A stretch of DNA of 64,000 nt from Paenibacillus sp. SZ31 (GCF_012912005.1 NZ_JABBEA010000006.1:243662-307661); one strand, 5' to 3'; counted from the stretch's first letter, positions 17,283 to 26,621 are shown. Numbers and translations are program-made. The notes: generated by a model from the letters alone, not told the origin.

Positions 17283-17852
17283 ATGAAATCCAAAACAAAT
17301 CTTAGGCAGGCCGTGATTGAACGACGTACGATTCAGGAATTTAATGGTCTACCCATTCCCTTGGAAACGATTCATGAGATTCTGGGGGACGCGATATGGG
17401 CCCCTTTTCATTCCAAAAAGGAACCTTGGCGTTTCATTCTGTTTATGAATGAGGGCAGAGAAACATTCGCGAGCGCTGTATTGAGTACACGCATTCCTGA
17501 ATTTGTAGCAAAGTACGGACAACAAATCAGAACTGCCTATTGTACACAGACGCCTGTGCATCTGGTTGTGGTCATGGCAGCCAACCTGCCCTCCAAAGCG
17601 TGGGAAGAGGCTTTTGCTGCAACCTCGGCACTGATTCAGAACATACAATTGCTCGCCTGGGAACGACGAATTGGTGTCGTCTGGAAGACAAGTCCTTTCA
17701 ACGAAAGTCCACTATTCTGTGAAGCCATTGGTGTGACATCAGAGGAAAAAATAGTCGGTACACTTCACATGGGATATTTTAACACTGACGATCAGCCCTT
17801 GCCCAAACCTCGCACGCCTCTCACTCAACTGTTGCATCTCATTGATCACTAA
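17283..17852 (+). CDS. nitroreductase-family flavoprotein
   Basis: An FMN-dependent oxidoreductase of 189-190 residues. Family signs are the N-terminal R-Q-A-V-I-E-R-R-T-I-Q-E-F (FMN-phosphate contact), A-I-W-A-P-F-H-S-K-K-E-P-W-R-F (flavin and dimer contacts) and G-T-L-H-M-G-Y-F near the C-terminus. Two successive ATGs at 17280 and 17283 are possible; AAGGGG is better placed for the second. It starts 9 bases after the siderophore-binding gene and ends at a strong terminator, so it shares the Fur-controlled transcript. A role in reducing the ferric complex or modifying the siderophore is plausible from this position but is not shown by the sequence. Confidence 0.85.
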   Translation: MKSKTNLRQAVIERRTIQEFNGLPIPLETIHEILGDAIWAPFHSKKEPWRFILFMNEGRETFASAVLSTRIPEFVAKYGQQIRTAYCTQTPVHLVVVMAANLPSKAWEEAFAATSALIQNIQLLAWERRIGVVWKTSPFNESPLFCEAIGVTSEEKIVGTLHMGYFNTDDQPLPKPRTPLTQLLHLIDH

Positions 17853-17883
17853 ATGGACTTGGAACTTATTGAATCTAGATCAT

Positions 17884-17931
17884 AAAAAAAGAAGACAAAA
17901 GCACTCATAACGTGTGCCTTTTGTCTTCTTT
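17884..17931. terminator. bidirectional terminator
   Basis: AAAGAAGACAAAAG and CTTTTGTCTTCTTT form a long stem with a short CAC/GTG extension, with A- and T-runs outside. It serves the nitroreductase transcript on the plus strand and the chemoreceptor gene on the minus strand. Confidence 0.9.
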
Positions 17932-17957
17932 CCCTCTATATCACATTCAACTAACGC

Positions 17958-20102
17958 TTATTCCACCTTGAATCTTGCGGCCGATTCGGCCAGCTTTTGC
18001 GTCAATTGATCGATCGTATCGACCATGTTCGCCAACTGCTGTACCGTCGAAGACTGCTCCATCATGGTTGCCGTTACTTCTTCAACCGATGCAGATACCT
18101 GTTCTCCTGAAGCCGACAAGCTATGTGCTGACTCCAGTACGTCGTCCTTGTTCTGCAACATCTCTTGCATCTGTCCTGCCATCGTGGCGATCTGTTGATT
18201 AATGACCGTCACTTTCTCCAAAATCACATCAAATGCCTGACGAGTCTGAATGACAAGCTCATCCTGTCTGGAAGAGATGGTGTGAATTTCGGCAACACTT
18301 TGGTTGTTCTCGGCGACATCGGCCAGATTCTGCTCGATAATGCTGGAGATTTCCTTGGACTGGCGTGAACTCTGTTCTGCCAGATTGCGAATCTCTTCAG
18401 CCACAACCGCAAATCCTCTGCCATGCTCTCCAGCCCGTGATGCTTCAATTGAAGCATTCAATGCAAGCAGATTAGTCTGCTTGGCGATCTGGCTGATGGC
18501 TTCCGTGATCTGACTAATACTGCCCGAACTTGTTTGAAGTTTGACGGTAATTTCCGAGATTTTCTCCACTTCCCGTTCGTTCACCTCATTGATACGCATC
18601 AGTTCATTGACGACTTCATTCCCGTTGTGGAATACCGTTTCGATCTCATCTGCTCTCGCCTTCACATCCTGGGCACTGCTGTTCATGGCAGCCACTTTAT
18701 CGCCGAAGCTGTTGAATTTGCCTGCAATCTGCTCGGTATCTTCGGATTGGGCCTCCATCGCCTTCGCAATTCCCATGGACGTCGCCGACGTCTCATCAAT
18801 GGATCTTGCCGTCTGTCTGGATGTTTCCTCCAGCTCCTGAGTACTGGCCTGAAGGACATGGATCGAACTATTCATATCGGTGATCAGGTTTCTGTTCTGC
18901 TCCACCATGCCATTGAAGCTCTCCGCCAGATCCTTGAATTCACTGTTATATCTACCATTGGCCTTGACGGTCAGATTCCCTTGAGCAAGCTGTTGGAACA
19001 GCCCGATCAGACGAATGATAGGTCTCGTAATACTACGAGAAATTAACAATCCCACACCAATAGCCAGAGCAATTCCGATCAATGTCACGATAACCATCTG
19101 GCGCTGCATATCCTCTAATGGGCGCTTGATATCGTCATAATCGTCAATAATGACCACGGAGAGATCTGCCCCAGGAATCTGATTCACACGATAATAGGTA
19201 TTATCTCGATCCATCGAAGTGATCTTCACTTTGTCGGTGGCTCTGGCCTCGATAATTCCCATCGCGTCCTTGTCCCCTTCCAGCGTTTTCCCCACAACGG
19301 AAGGGTCCAGTGAATCATACATAATGATGCCGCTTCGGCTCAGCACTTCAACTTTACCTTGACCATTGATCTTAATGTCTCCGAGTTGCCCCAGGAAGAA
19401 GCTGCTGTCCACCGACATGGCGAACACACCCAGAATATTGCCCTCTTCATCGGTGATGGGCTCAGAGAATACAATTATGAGCTTTTTGCCAGTCTTAGAG
19501 ACCACGGCATCACTGATGAAGGATTTCCCCTGTATAGACTCCTTAAAATATTCCCGATCTCCCCGTGACTGCCCAATGACTTCTGGCATGGTTCCCGCCA
19601 CCATGGTTCCTTCCTTATCAAACACGAACAGGTCAGGCTTGGTGCCTACCGTGTCGGATATACTGTCGGTGAGAATCGAATTCGCTCTATTGAAGTATGG
19701 ATTCTCCTCTGTGAAAAAGGTCTCATCTGTCATTTCGTTGGTATTACGCAACTCCAAGAGTTCTTTGAAAGTATTATGTACGGATATCGCATGACTCATC
19801 TGTTGCTGAAGCTGCATCGCTGTCCAGATCCCTTCCCCAAGGCGGTCAGCCATCACATTAATCTCATCCTTGCTTTTCCTGACCACAACATCAGATGAGA
19901 TCATATAACTTGTAGTCGTTGCACCGAGCAGAACCAAAACAACCAGTACACTGATCATGATGGGCAGCTTGATTTTAAGCGACATATTTTTGATCTTATA
20001 CCCTATCCCTTGCTTTTCCCCCGTTTTCCCCATTCCACTTCTCCCCATTTCCCTGAACCATCTCCATCTGAACGATGTATTTACTTTATCGGAAAAATGC
20101 AT
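17958..20102 (-). CDS. methyl-accepting chemotaxis protein (dCache type)
   Basis: A transmembrane chemoreceptor of up to 714 residues. A first membrane helix (about 44-66) is followed by an extracellular dCache-like ligand domain, a second helix (about 335-357), HAMP, and the long signalling coiled coil. The conserved tip reads [20 protein letters not shown]. The ligand domain lacks the D-P-R-x-R-x-W-Y motif seen in the other two receptors of the window, so it probably senses a different signal. Start choice is open: the ATG at 20102 has no clear ribosome binding site, whereas an internal ATG at codon 24 (20033) follows GGAGAAG and gives a shorter N-terminus. Confidence 0.92.
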   Translation of the reverse strand: MHFSDKVNTSFRWRWFREMGRSGMGKTGEKQGIGYKIKNMSLKIKLPIMISVLVVLVLLGATTTSYMISSDVVVRKSKDEINVMADRLGEGIWTAMQLQQQMSHAISVHNTFKELLELRNTNEMTDETFFTEENPYFNRANSILTDSISDTVGTKPDLFVFDKEGTMVAGTMPEVIGQSRGDREYFKESIQGKSFISDAVVSKTGKKLIIVFSEPITDEEGNILGVFAMSVDSSFFLGQLGDIKINGQGKVEVLSRSGIIMYDSLDPSVVGKTLEGDKDAMGIIEARATDKVKITSMDRDNTYYRVNQIPGADLSVVIIDDYDDIKRPLEDMQRQMVIVTLIGIALAIGVGLLISRSITRPIIRLIGLFQQLAQGNLTVKANGRYNSEFKDLAESFNGMVEQNRNLITDMNSSIHVLQASTQELEETSRQTARSIDETSATSMGIAKAMEAQSEDTEQIAGKFNSFGDKVAAMNSSAQDVKARADEIETVFHNGNEVVNELMRINEVNEREVEKISEITVKLQTSSGSISQITEAISQIAKQTNLLALNASIEASRAGEHGRGFAVVAEEIRNLAEQSSRQSKEISSIIEQNLADVAENNQSVAEIHTISSRQDELVIQTRQAFDVILEKVTVINQQIATMAGQMQEMLQNKDDVLESAHSLSASGEQVSASVEEVTATMMEQSSTVQQLANMVDTIDQLTQKLAESAARFKVE

Positions 20103-20165
20103 AGTAGAATTGATGTATTAGGGAAAAATTGCCACTGTTTTTCTGTTTTTATATTTTGAAAGCAT

Positions 20166-20240
20166 AAAAAAAAACTGCCTGTCAGATCGACAATATCCAT
20201 CTCTGGAATGGATGTTGCCGTTACCTAACAGACCGTTTTT
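20166..20240 (-). terminator. probable terminator after leucine dehydrogenase
   Basis: On the minus strand a long imperfect hairpin is formed by the arms CGGTCTGTTAG and CTGACAGGCAG with a nested ATCCAT/ATGGAT stem, followed by nine Ts. Confidence 0.65.
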
Positions 20241-20265
20241 AGATTATCCGATGAATGGATTATGT

Positions 20266-21372
20266 TTACTTGCGCAATCTCCGGGAACTCAGTGCGTGAT
20301 GACCATTCTGCAGGAATGTGCTACGCGTATTCTTCATCTGTTCGATCCGTCGCTCAGCCAGACGATCTGCGGCAACATAGGTTGCGATACCTTCGGTACG
20401 TGAGCTTTCGAATATTTTCTCCAGATTGGTATAGATCTCTCCGATCTTGCTCCACGCTCGATCCGCGTTATAACCGTTCAGCTCATCTGCAATGTTAATT
20501 ACGCCACCCGCATTGATAACATAGTCAGGCGCGTATACGATGCCCATATCATATAACTGATCTCCATGACGGGTCTCCAGCAGTTGGTTGTTGGCACAAC
20601 CTGCTACGACCTTCGCCTTGAGCGTTTTAAGCGTATCGTCATTAATTGTGCCACCCAGCGCACATGGTGCATAGATATCACACTCCACACCCGTGATGTC
20701 TGCGGGATCAACAGCGGTCGCGCCGAAGCGATCCACAGCCTGCTTCACCGAGTCCTTATGGATATCCGTAACGATCAGACGTGCACCTTCCTCATATAGA
20801 TATTTGCACAGATGCATTGCGACATTGCCGACACCTTGGACCGCTATCGTTTTGCCTTCCAGCATATCCGTTCCAAACGCCTCTTTGGCTGCTGCCTTGA
20901 TCCCACGATATACACCCCAAGCCGTTGCAGGCGATGGGTTACCGGATGAACCATAGCTTGCCGAGATGCCTGTCACATAATCAGTTTCCTGATAGATCAG
21001 GTTCATGTCCTCTTCCGTCGTTCCCACATCTTCGGCCGTGATATAACGTCCGTTCAATCCCTGAATATATCGTCCAAACGCCCGAAACATTGCTTCGTTT
21101 TTGTCACGCCGCGGATCTCCGATAATGACCGTTTTGCCGCCGCCCAGATTGAGGCCGGATACCGCATTCTTATATGTCATACCACGGGCAAGGCGCAGAG
21201 CATCTTCAATGGCGGCTTCTTCTGAAGCATAAGTCCACATCCGTGTGCCTCCCAGCGCAGGACCGAGTGTTGTGTCGTGTATGGCGATAATTGCTTTTAA
21301 ACCTGAATTTCGATCCTGGCACAGAACCAGTTCCTCATAATCGTGTTGCTCCATTGCTTCAAACCAACTCAT
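20266..21372 (-). CDS. leucine dehydrogenase (branched-chain amino acid dehydrogenase)
   Basis: NAD-dependent oxidative deamination of leucine, valine and isoleucine to the 2-oxo acids. In Bacillus this step feeds branched-chain fatty acid synthesis and is also used in germination. The 368-residue length fits. The catalytic lysines fall exactly at K68 (G-M-T-Y-K-N-A) and K80 (N-L-G-G-G-K-T), as in characterised leucine dehydrogenases. The dinucleotide fold is visible as [11 protein letters not shown] at 21372 starts the usual domain. It appears to be a single-gene unit, not next to the bkd genes. Confidence 0.93.
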   Translation of the reverse strand: MSWFEAMEQHDYEELVLCQDRNSGLKAIIAIHDTTLGPALGGTRMWTYASEEAAIEDALRLARGMTYKNAVSGLNLGGGKTVIIGDPRRDKNEAMFRAFGRYIQGLNGRYITAEDVGTTEEDMNLIYQETDYVTGISASYGSSGNPSPATAWGVYRGIKAAAKEAFGTDMLEGKTIAVQGVGNVAMHLCKYLYEEGARLIVTDIHKDSVKQAVDRFGATAVDPADITGVECDIYAPCALGGTINDDTLKTLKAKVVAGCANNQLLETRHGDQLYDMGIVYAPDYVINAGGVINIADELNGYNADRAWSKIGEIYTNLEKIFESSRTEGIATYVAADRLAERRIEQMKNTRSTFLQNGHHALSSRRLRK

Positions 21373-21508
21373 GTGCTAACCGTCTCCTCCAACCATTTTT
21401 GCGATCCAATCGCAATGTTCTCTATTTAATTACCATCCTCTATTGTACCCATGAATACCCAGTTTGTGCAAAATCACATCGCAATGTCAGAGAAGCATCG
21501 TTTACCAT

Positions 21509-22138
21509 TTAAGATAACGTCTCAACCACATTAATCGGATGCAGATCTCCATCCACCGCAAATGATGCCTGTCCCGTCTCTTCGGAGACAACCAGTACAA
21601 CGGCGTCCGTCAATTCACTTAATCCAAGCGCAGCCCGATGACGAGTGCCTATCTTTCGTTCATGCACTTCCGCCTGCGATAAAGGCAACACATTACCAGC
21701 GGATACAATCTGATTGCCACGAATGAGAACAGCCCCATCATGCAGAGGCGCACCGGGAATGAACAGCGATTCCAGCAGCGCATGCGTCACTCTGGCATCC
21801 ACTGCCACCCCTGAATGGATAATCGTCTCCAACGGAATTTCGCGTTCAATCACAATCAGCGCACCATATCTCCGGTCAGACAGATGCTGTACGCTTGATG
21901 TTAATTCAGCAAACTTCTCGGTAAAAGGTGAAAGATAACAATCCAGATAAAAAGAAGAGGCGAGCACCTCGATCTGCTTAATCTCCGCTCGAATCTCTGC
22001 AAATTGTCCCAATAGACAGACACTGTCATTGTCAAAACGGGATAACGTCATGTTCATTCGATCCGCCACACGGTGCAGATCTGCCTTGAGCTTCTGCCTC
22101 ATCGAGGAACTGTCACAGTCTGCTTGCTGAGTCATCAT
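21509..22138 (-). CDS. cdaS: diadenylate cyclase, CdaS type
   Basis: Makes cyclic di-AMP from two ATP. The DAC domain is clear: G-A-L-I-V-I-E-R-E, the catalytic P-L-H-D-G-A-V-L-I and the G-T-R-H-R-A-A-L-G-L motif, followed by V-V-L-V-V-S-E-E-T-G. The region before it forms two helices, as in B. subtilis CdaS, where they hold the enzyme in an inactive hexamer. No membrane helices (CdaA) and no DisA scanning domain are present. ATG at 22136-22138 follows AGAGGAGG and gives 208 residues, close to the known CdaS length; the frame extends upstream to 22249 without support. CdaS is the sporulation-specific cyclase in Bacillus, so late expression in the forespore is expected. Confidence 0.9.
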   Translation of the reverse strand: MMTQQADCDSSSMRQKLKADLHRVADRMNMTLSRFDNDSVCLLGQFAEIRAEIKQIEVLASSFYLDCYLSPFTEKFAELTSSVQHLSDRRYGALIVIEREIPLETIIHSGVAVDARVTHALLESLFIPGAPLHDGAVLIRGNQIVSAGNVLPLSQAEVHERKIGTRHRAALGLSELTDAVVLVVSEETGQASFAVDGDLHPINVVETLS

Positions 22139-22269
22139 TCTCCGCCTCCTCTGGTTGCGTTGGGCTTCACGCCGCATCATTAGTACCCATACCTTCCCCT
22201 CCGGAGCAGGTATATATGCAATAGCAGCAAGGTTGTATGAGTTAAGCAAGGTCTTATTGTAACTGGTCT

Positions 22270-22318
22270 GGAAAACAAAATAGAGCCTGTCCGCAAACTT
22301 CCACGGTCAGACCCTATT
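22270..22318 (-). terminator. terminator of the secreted protein gene
   Basis: On the minus strand the imperfect arms AATAGGGTCTGACCG and CGGACAGGCTCTATT are followed by TTGTTTT. Confidence 0.7.
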
Positions 22319-22349
22319 CGCATAATGATTTGATGTTTGCCTATTTCAC

Positions 22350-23915
22350 TTATTGAGCTTTTCCATATGAACCTGTCTTAAATGTAGTCGGGTCATACCA
22401 CTTGTACCCTGCTGCGGGTGTAGCCCATGGCTCAAGTTGCGGCTCGGTCGATGCAGCCGGAGCTTCCATCGGAAGCAAGCTTGTGGCCGTATCCAATGTC
22501 AGTCCTGGCACTTGCGCCAGACTCGTATAGCTCTCTTTGACTGCGAGCCACTTCACGGTATTCACGAGGAAAGTAGCATCGTCCACTTCTTTGAATCCAT
22601 CATAGGTCTTCTTGGTGGCGCCGGTTTCTTCACGCAAATATTTCGGAGTAGCGTCTTCCACAGGGGAAGAGTCGCCGATAAATGCGGCTTTGCCCGCACC
22701 AATCTTCGCAATGGCGGCATAGGCTCCTTCAGCTCGTCCACCACCATTGTATACGCCCTGATCCACGGCATTGCCCCACTTGGACACACCACTTGGTACA
22801 TACACCAAGCCTTTGGCCTTGTTCGGATCCATAATTGCAATGGTCGATCCGGCATGCATGGCTACAGAATTAACGCCAGCTGTAATGCCGAAGGATTGGG
22901 CCGGTGTAACGATATCCGATGCGTTCACATCGCCGAGTGCATTGTAGCGGAAACGAACACCAAAGTTCGTCGCCAGCCAATCGGAGCTAATCACACCTTG
23001 CATGGCAGGTGATTCAGCTTCAGCCGAAGACATGCCTTTGGCTGGATTCAGGAAGGCACCACGGCGATAGCCGTTGAATACTTCGGAAGAATCCCAGCGG
23101 TTTTTGTTGCGGTCTGCATTGTAGTGATCGGAGATGAAGAAGATACTTCCTCCGTTCTGTACATACTGCACCAGCGCAGCCTGCTCAGTCGCTTTGAACG
23201 GCACGTTGGCTTCGCCGATGACAAAGACGTGGTAATCTTTCAATTTATTATAGGTGATGGCTTGCTCACCAAATGTATACGGGATACTGCGTTCCAGCTG
23301 ATCCACGGCAAAGCCTGCGTTTCGCAAACCATTGGCAAAATCCGAAAATGCCCCGTCGATAATCCAGTCGGCAGCACCTGCTGTCTGGGCGTGGGTATTA
23401 TCGAACAATACTTTCTTGCCAGTACCATCCGGCAGCGTTGTACCTGGGTTCGGTTCTGGATCAGGATTGGTTGTTCCGGAGGAAAGCGCGATGGACGTTG
23501 GGTTTTTGACTCCTGCATAGCTGTTGTAGGCACCTAAGGTTCCGGTTACGATGATCTTTTTGCCTACAAGACTCGGATTGGAAGCCAGTCCATATTGCGA
23601 ACGGAAAGATGCGGGAACTTGTACATCCAATAATCTCGCGTTGGTTCGCTCTGACGCTGAATCTGCAATCAGAACATTAAAATCATTGGCATACGGAGAT
23701 GTAAACTTCGCGGTAAGTGACCCGGTAGCATGTCCAACAATGATCCCTTCAACCGTTGCCGTTCCTCCACCGCTCTGGGCAGCGATGGCCTGAGATACCG
23801 TAAGTGGTGCTGCAGCTTGTACCGGACTTTGCGAACCCGGCCCGAGCAATGCGGTTGCCATCATGATAAAGACCAGGAATGCCCCGATCCAGTGCTGCCA
23901 TAACGCCTTCTTCAT
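22350..23915 (-). CDS. secreted protein with OB-fold and glutaminase-like domains
   Basis: An exported protein of 521 residues. The signal peptide ends near V-Q-A-A-A. The first domain (about 30-140) follows the pattern G-T-A-T-V-E-G-I-I-V-G-H, then A-D-S-A-S-E-R and K-K-I-I-V-T-G-T-L-G-A-Y, the OB-fold type also found at the start of YhcR-like secreted nucleases. After a Pro-rich linker, a larger domain begins K-K-V-L-F-D-N-T-H-A-Q-T-A-G-A-A-D-W-I and includes the H-V-F-V-I-G-E and G-G-S-I-F-F-I-S-D-H strands, resembling class I glutamine-amidotransferase-like folds of unknown function. No nuclease motif is visible. ATG at 23913-23915 follows GGAGGAGAAAGGG. Its role outside the cell is unknown. 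Confidence 0.75.
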   Translation of the reverse strand: MKKALWQHWIGAFLVFIMMATALLGPGSQSPVQAAAPLTVSQAIAAQSGGGTATVEGIIVGHATGSLTAKFTSPYANDFNVLIADSASERTNARLLDVQVPASFRSQYGLASNPSLVGKKIIVTGTLGAYNSYAGVKNPTSIALSSGTTNPDPEPNPGTTLPDGTGKKVLFDNTHAQTAGAADWIIDGAFSDFANGLRNAGFAVDQLERSIPYTFGEQAITYNKLKDYHVFVIGEANVPFKATEQAALVQYVQNGGSIFFISDHYNADRNKNRWDSSEVFNGYRRGAFLNPAKGMSSAEAESPAMQGVISSDWLATNFGVRFRYNALGDVNASDIVTPAQSFGITAGVNSVAMHAGSTIAIMDPNKAKGLVYVPSGVSKWGNAVDQGVYNGGGRAEGAYAAIAKIGAGKAAFIGDSSPVEDATPKYLREETGATKKTYDGFKEVDDATFLVNTVKWLAVKESYTSLAQVPGLTLDTATSLLPMEAPAASTEPQLEPWATPAAGYKWYDPTTFKTGSYGKAQ

Positions 23916-24092
23916 ATTCCCTTTCTCCTCCTCCAAATTACCTGATAATGGGTTATCCTCCTTTAATTTAATGGTTCATATGCTGAATTCCTCTTTCTTT
24001 TTGTAAAATTTATGAAAAAGTTTAGAAGTTGAGTCTATTTGCCCATACTGATGATCATACCTTACATATGTCGAAGGAGTAGATGATAGATT

Positions 24093-24386
24093 ATGACGAA
24101 GCTTATATTTTTAATACCTTTGTTAATTGTGCCGCTGATTATGGCTTATGTTGCACTTCGTTCTCGGATGGTTACGCGACTGTTTCATATTGTTGCGCTG
24201 CTCTGCTTTTATAGTGCGGCAACGGTCATCGCTGGCGATGTGTATGCTACGAATGCCCATATGACCACATTCACCACCGAGATTCACCATTTCCTGCTGA
24301 ATGGCTGGTTCCTGTATCCAGCTGCTTATCTGGGTGTATATATCCCCTATGTGCTGTGGATGAGCCTATTTTCAGAAAAAAGTTGA
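24093..24386 (+). CDS. small three-helix membrane protein
   Basis: A 97-residue protein with about three hydrophobic segments (4-21, 31-48, 69-90) and short charged loops. I do not recognise it. The ATG at 24093 follows GAAGGAG at a fitting distance, and codon use looks real (no stops, biased third positions). It stands alone between the secreted protein gene and the Fur-boxed small gene. A house-keeping or stress role cannot be argued from sequence. Confidence 0.65.
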   Translation: MTKLIFLIPLLIVPLIMAYVALRSRMVTRLFHIVALLCFYSAATVIAGDVYATNAHMTTFTTEIHHFLLNGWFLYPAAYLGVYIPYVLWMSLFSEKS

Positions 24387-24447
24387 ATTCATTACGGACT
24401 TGGGATTGCATTTTGCCATCGTTCATTGCATAATAAGTATATAACTG

Positions 24448-24462
24448 TGATAATGATTATCA
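24448..24462. promoter_or_regulatory. perfect Fur box
   Basis: TGATAATGATTATCA matches the 15-base 7-1-7 Fur consensus at every position. It lies 78 bases before the 51-codon gene at 24540. Confidence 0.92.
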
Positions 24463-24539
24463 TTCTTGAACTTGTCTCTATGTACCTGTCTACTGCATAT
24501 GATTTTACGATTTTATAGATAAAGGGGAACGAACATCGA

Positions 24540-24695
24540 ATGAATACACCTCTGCAAAAGGCTGACCTGCAGCTTGACGATTACTTGGATCTTCTGAACC
24601 TGGCAACCAATCTGGGTGATACGAAATGGCAAAAGGAAATTATTCGCAAGCTGGCATATACGTATCCCGCAGTTCAATGTAAACAACCGCAATAA
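24540..24695 (+). CDS. Fur-regulated small protein (51 residues)
   Basis: A gene too short for usual ORF calling. ATG at 24540 lies 12 bases after AAAGGGGA and the frame ends with TAA at 24693-24695. The product is soluble and helical, with the segment D-D-Y-L-D-L-L-N-L-A-T-N-L-G-D-T-K-W-Q and one Cys near the end. The perfect Fur box upstream implies expression under iron starvation. Small Fur-controlled proteins in Bacillus (FbpA, FbpB, FbpC) help a small RNA to spare iron. This protein is not obviously related to them by sequence, so only the regulation is predicted, not the function. Confidence 0.75.
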   Translation: MNTPLQKADLQLDDYLDLLNLATNLGDTKWQKEIIRKLAYTYPAVQCKQPQ

Positions 24696-24819
24696 CATTC
24701 GACATACATCATAGATCTACATCATGGCTCATAACCGATTCATTCGTTGAATCCGTTGTGGGCTATTTTTGTTGTACAATGTACATTAAAGTTATTCAAC
24801 CGTAAAGGAGTGAACAACG

Positions 24820-25377
24820 ATGCAATTGGAGACCGACAGACTGATCATCCGGGACATTCGGGAGACCGACTGGGAGAGGATTCATGCCTATACCTCCATG
24901 ACGGAAGTTACGCAGCATACAGCATGGGGACCGAATACCGAGGAGGATACACGGGCATACGTGCAGTTTGTGTTGGACACACAGCAGGCACAACCACGGG
25001 AGGGCTTTGAACTTGCGATATGTTTGAAAAATGACGACTCTCTCCTTGGCGGAGTGGGTATTCACGTTATGGAGAAAACCAATGCAGAGATCGGTTACGT
25101 CCTCAACCCTGCTTACCAGGGGAAAGGTTATGCCGCCGAAGCAGCCCGTGCTTTACTGGGTTTCGGTTTCAACGAACTTGGCATTCACCGCATTTACGCC
25201 AAATGTCGTCCGCAAAACACGGCTTCGGAGAACGTTATGAAGAAGATTGGTATGCAGCGTGAAGGGCTATTACGCGAGCATTGGTTCTACAAAGGTTCCT
25301 TTCATGACTCGGTACTCTATTCGATTCTCGCCAGAGAATATACTAATGAACAATTTCATGGAAACGCAAAAAGCTGA
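24820..25377 (+). CDS. GNAT-family N-acetyltransferase (RimJ/RimL-like)
   Basis: A 185-residue acetyl-CoA-dependent transferase. It starts M-Q-L-E-T-D-R-L-I-I-R-D, the normal opening of the RimJ/RimL group. It has the acetyl-CoA loop around G-Y-V-L-N-P-A-Y-Q-G-K-G-Y-A-A-E-A and the later R-I-Y-A-K-C-R-P-Q-N-T-A-S-E-N-V-M-K-K-I-G-M. Substrates in this group are protein N-termini or small amines. AAAGGAG precedes the ATG. Its stop codon lies inside the stem of the bidirectional terminator shared with fnr. Confidence 0.9.
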   Translation: MQLETDRLIIRDIRETDWERIHAYTSMTEVTQHTAWGPNTEEDTRAYVQFVLDTQQAQPREGFELAICLKNDDSLLGGVGIHVMEKTNAEIGYVLNPAYQGKGYAAEAARALLGFGFNELGIHRIYAKCRPQNTASENVMKKIGMQREGLLREHWFYKGSFHDSVLYSILAREYTNEQFHGNAKS

Positions 25378-25410
25378 CTCCCATATATGGGACGCCAGCT
25401 TTTCTTTTCT
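25369..25410. terminator. bidirectional terminator between the GNAT gene and fnr
   Basis: AAAAGCTG (25369-25376) pairs with CAGCTTTT (25396-25403), with an inner CCCATATATGGG palindrome; TTTTCTTTTC follows on the plus strand. The stem begins within the last codons of the acetyltransferase gene. Confidence 0.8.
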
Positions 25411-25470
25411 TTCTTTTTCTCCGTAACGACCCCAATCGCCAATGGAGGTGAAGCCTCGAAACAAGCTATG

Positions 25471-26181
25471 TTACAACCGGCACAGCTCTGCCGGGCAGCT
25501 TGGGAAAGTCGGACATCCGCACATGCAGCGCAAGGCTGCCAGATCCCGAATCATCAGTTTGCCGTCCATCATATCCAGCGTACCTTGTTCCTTCCATGCC
25601 CCCAGCATCCGCGTTACACTCTCCCGGGTAGCTCCAATCATCTCGGCAAGCTCGGTATGGTTCAGCTTCATGTCTAGAACAATACCATCCGGTGTAATCT
25701 TCCCATACGAGTTGCTGGCACGGATCAGAGTCGAAGCGAGTGCACCCGCCTTGCCATAGAGCAGCAAATCACGGAATCTCGACTGGGTGATCCGCTGCGA
25801 CAGTGCCATCCATTGCAAAAATTTCAAGGCAAGGTCGCCATGTTTGCTGAGTATACTTTCCAGATCGCTGAGCGAGATAATGGCCAGTTCCCCTTTTTCC
25901 GCCATCTCTGCACTGTAGCTATGATTCAATCCGCCGATGCCGCCGAATTCACCGATGAGATCGCCGCTTTGTTGAATGGATAAAATAATTTCCTTGCCAT
26001 CCTCCGTCGACTTGGTCATTTTCACTCGTCCCGAACGAATGTAGTACAGATATCCGGCTTCATCGCCTTCGAGAAAGAGACTATACCCCGACTTCACCCG
26101 TTTGGGCTGCATTTTCGCTTCAATCAGGTCCCATTGCTCAGGTGTAACGAACGAAAGGATTCCGCCTGTTTCTCGTGTCAT
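25471..26181 (-). CDS. fnr: Fnr-type oxygen-responsive regulator (Bacillus type)
   Basis: A CRP/FNR-family activator of 236 residues, nearly the length of B. subtilis Fnr. It has an N-terminal cyclic-nucleotide-like beta-roll (G-Y-S-L-F-L-E-G-D-E-A-G-Y-L-Y-Y-I-R-S-G), a dimer helix and a helix-turn-helix with the FNR-like recognition helix E-M-I-G-A-T-R-E-S-V-T-R-M. The tail carries five cysteines at 219, 221, 223, 229 and 234 (C-x-C-x-C-P, C-P, C-R-L), agreeing with the C-terminal 4Fe-4S cluster of Bacillus Fnr and unlike the N-terminal one of E. coli. ATG at 26179-26181 follows CGGAGGCGGG. A perfect Fnr box upstream suggests autoregulation. Neighbouring sensor genes support a role in low-oxygen and nitrate control. 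Confidence 0.9.
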   Translation of the reverse strand: MTRETGGILSFVTPEQWDLIEAKMQPKRVKSGYSLFLEGDEAGYLYYIRSGRVKMTKSTEDGKEIILSIQQSGDLIGEFGGIGGLNHSYSAEMAEKGELAIISLSDLESILSKHGDLALKFLQWMALSQRITQSRFRDLLLYGKAGALASTLIRASNSYGKITPDGIVLDMKLNHTELAEMIGATRESVTRMLGAWKEQGTLDMMDGKLMIRDLAALRCMCGCPTFPSCPAELCRL

Positions 26182-26621
26182 TTTGCCCGCCTCCGTTTGT
26201 TTCTGCTCTGTTCTTTGGGTTGTTCTTTCTACAAATACTGTACCCATACCCTTCGTCCCCCTCGGTGATTCCTTATGTATCCATCATACCGCGAAAGTAG
26301 CTTCAGGGTTATCGGGGGATTACCTGATCATTAACGAGAAACTCCCTGAATTTGCTGTGAGAAAAGTCACATTTCACCGATATGCCTCATCCTTCGCATT
26401 TCTCCAATCCCTTGGTGTACCTGATTTAGGAGTCCTCCACGGCCCAGGTTCAGTAGATTATAGAACGGAAATAGGGGTTTTCCCTGAATTACAATGTACG
26501 AGAAAGGGTCTACAATAGAACTAACATCGTAATACCCTTACTTTAAGATGATCCTATCAAAGGTTAATGATATTGATTCTACTTTATGTACGTTATAATC
26601 CGAAAAAGGAAGTGTCCTCTC
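26182..26621. other. shared promoter region of fnr and the GAF gene
   Basis: About 440 bases of non-coding DNA. It holds the Fnr box at 26356-26371. On the plus side, a TATAAT at 26594-26599 has TTGATT 15 bases upstream, a weak promoter candidate for the GAF gene. On the minus side, an AATGAT-like -10 lies about one promoter length beyond the Fnr box. No small gene is convincing here. Confidence 0.55.
26356..26371. promoter_or_regulatory. Fnr box
   Basis: TGTGAGAAAAGTCACA matches the TGTGA-N6-TCACA site of Bacillus Fnr and CRP-like proteins at every fixed position. Towards fnr, a possible -10 begins about 22-24 bases beyond the box, which places its centre near -41, the position for activation. 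The start of the GAF gene is 250 bases away on the other side. Confidence 0.82.

Noticed and set aside
18534..19046. A 170-codon plus-strand open frame opposite the chemoreceptor
   Set aside because: It lies antisense to the conserved HAMP and signalling domain, where codon bias opens the opposite frame. No start signal was found.
23124..23537. A 137-codon plus-strand frame within the secreted protein gene
   Set aside because: It is antisense to a coding region with a signal peptide and domain motifs and has no start signal.
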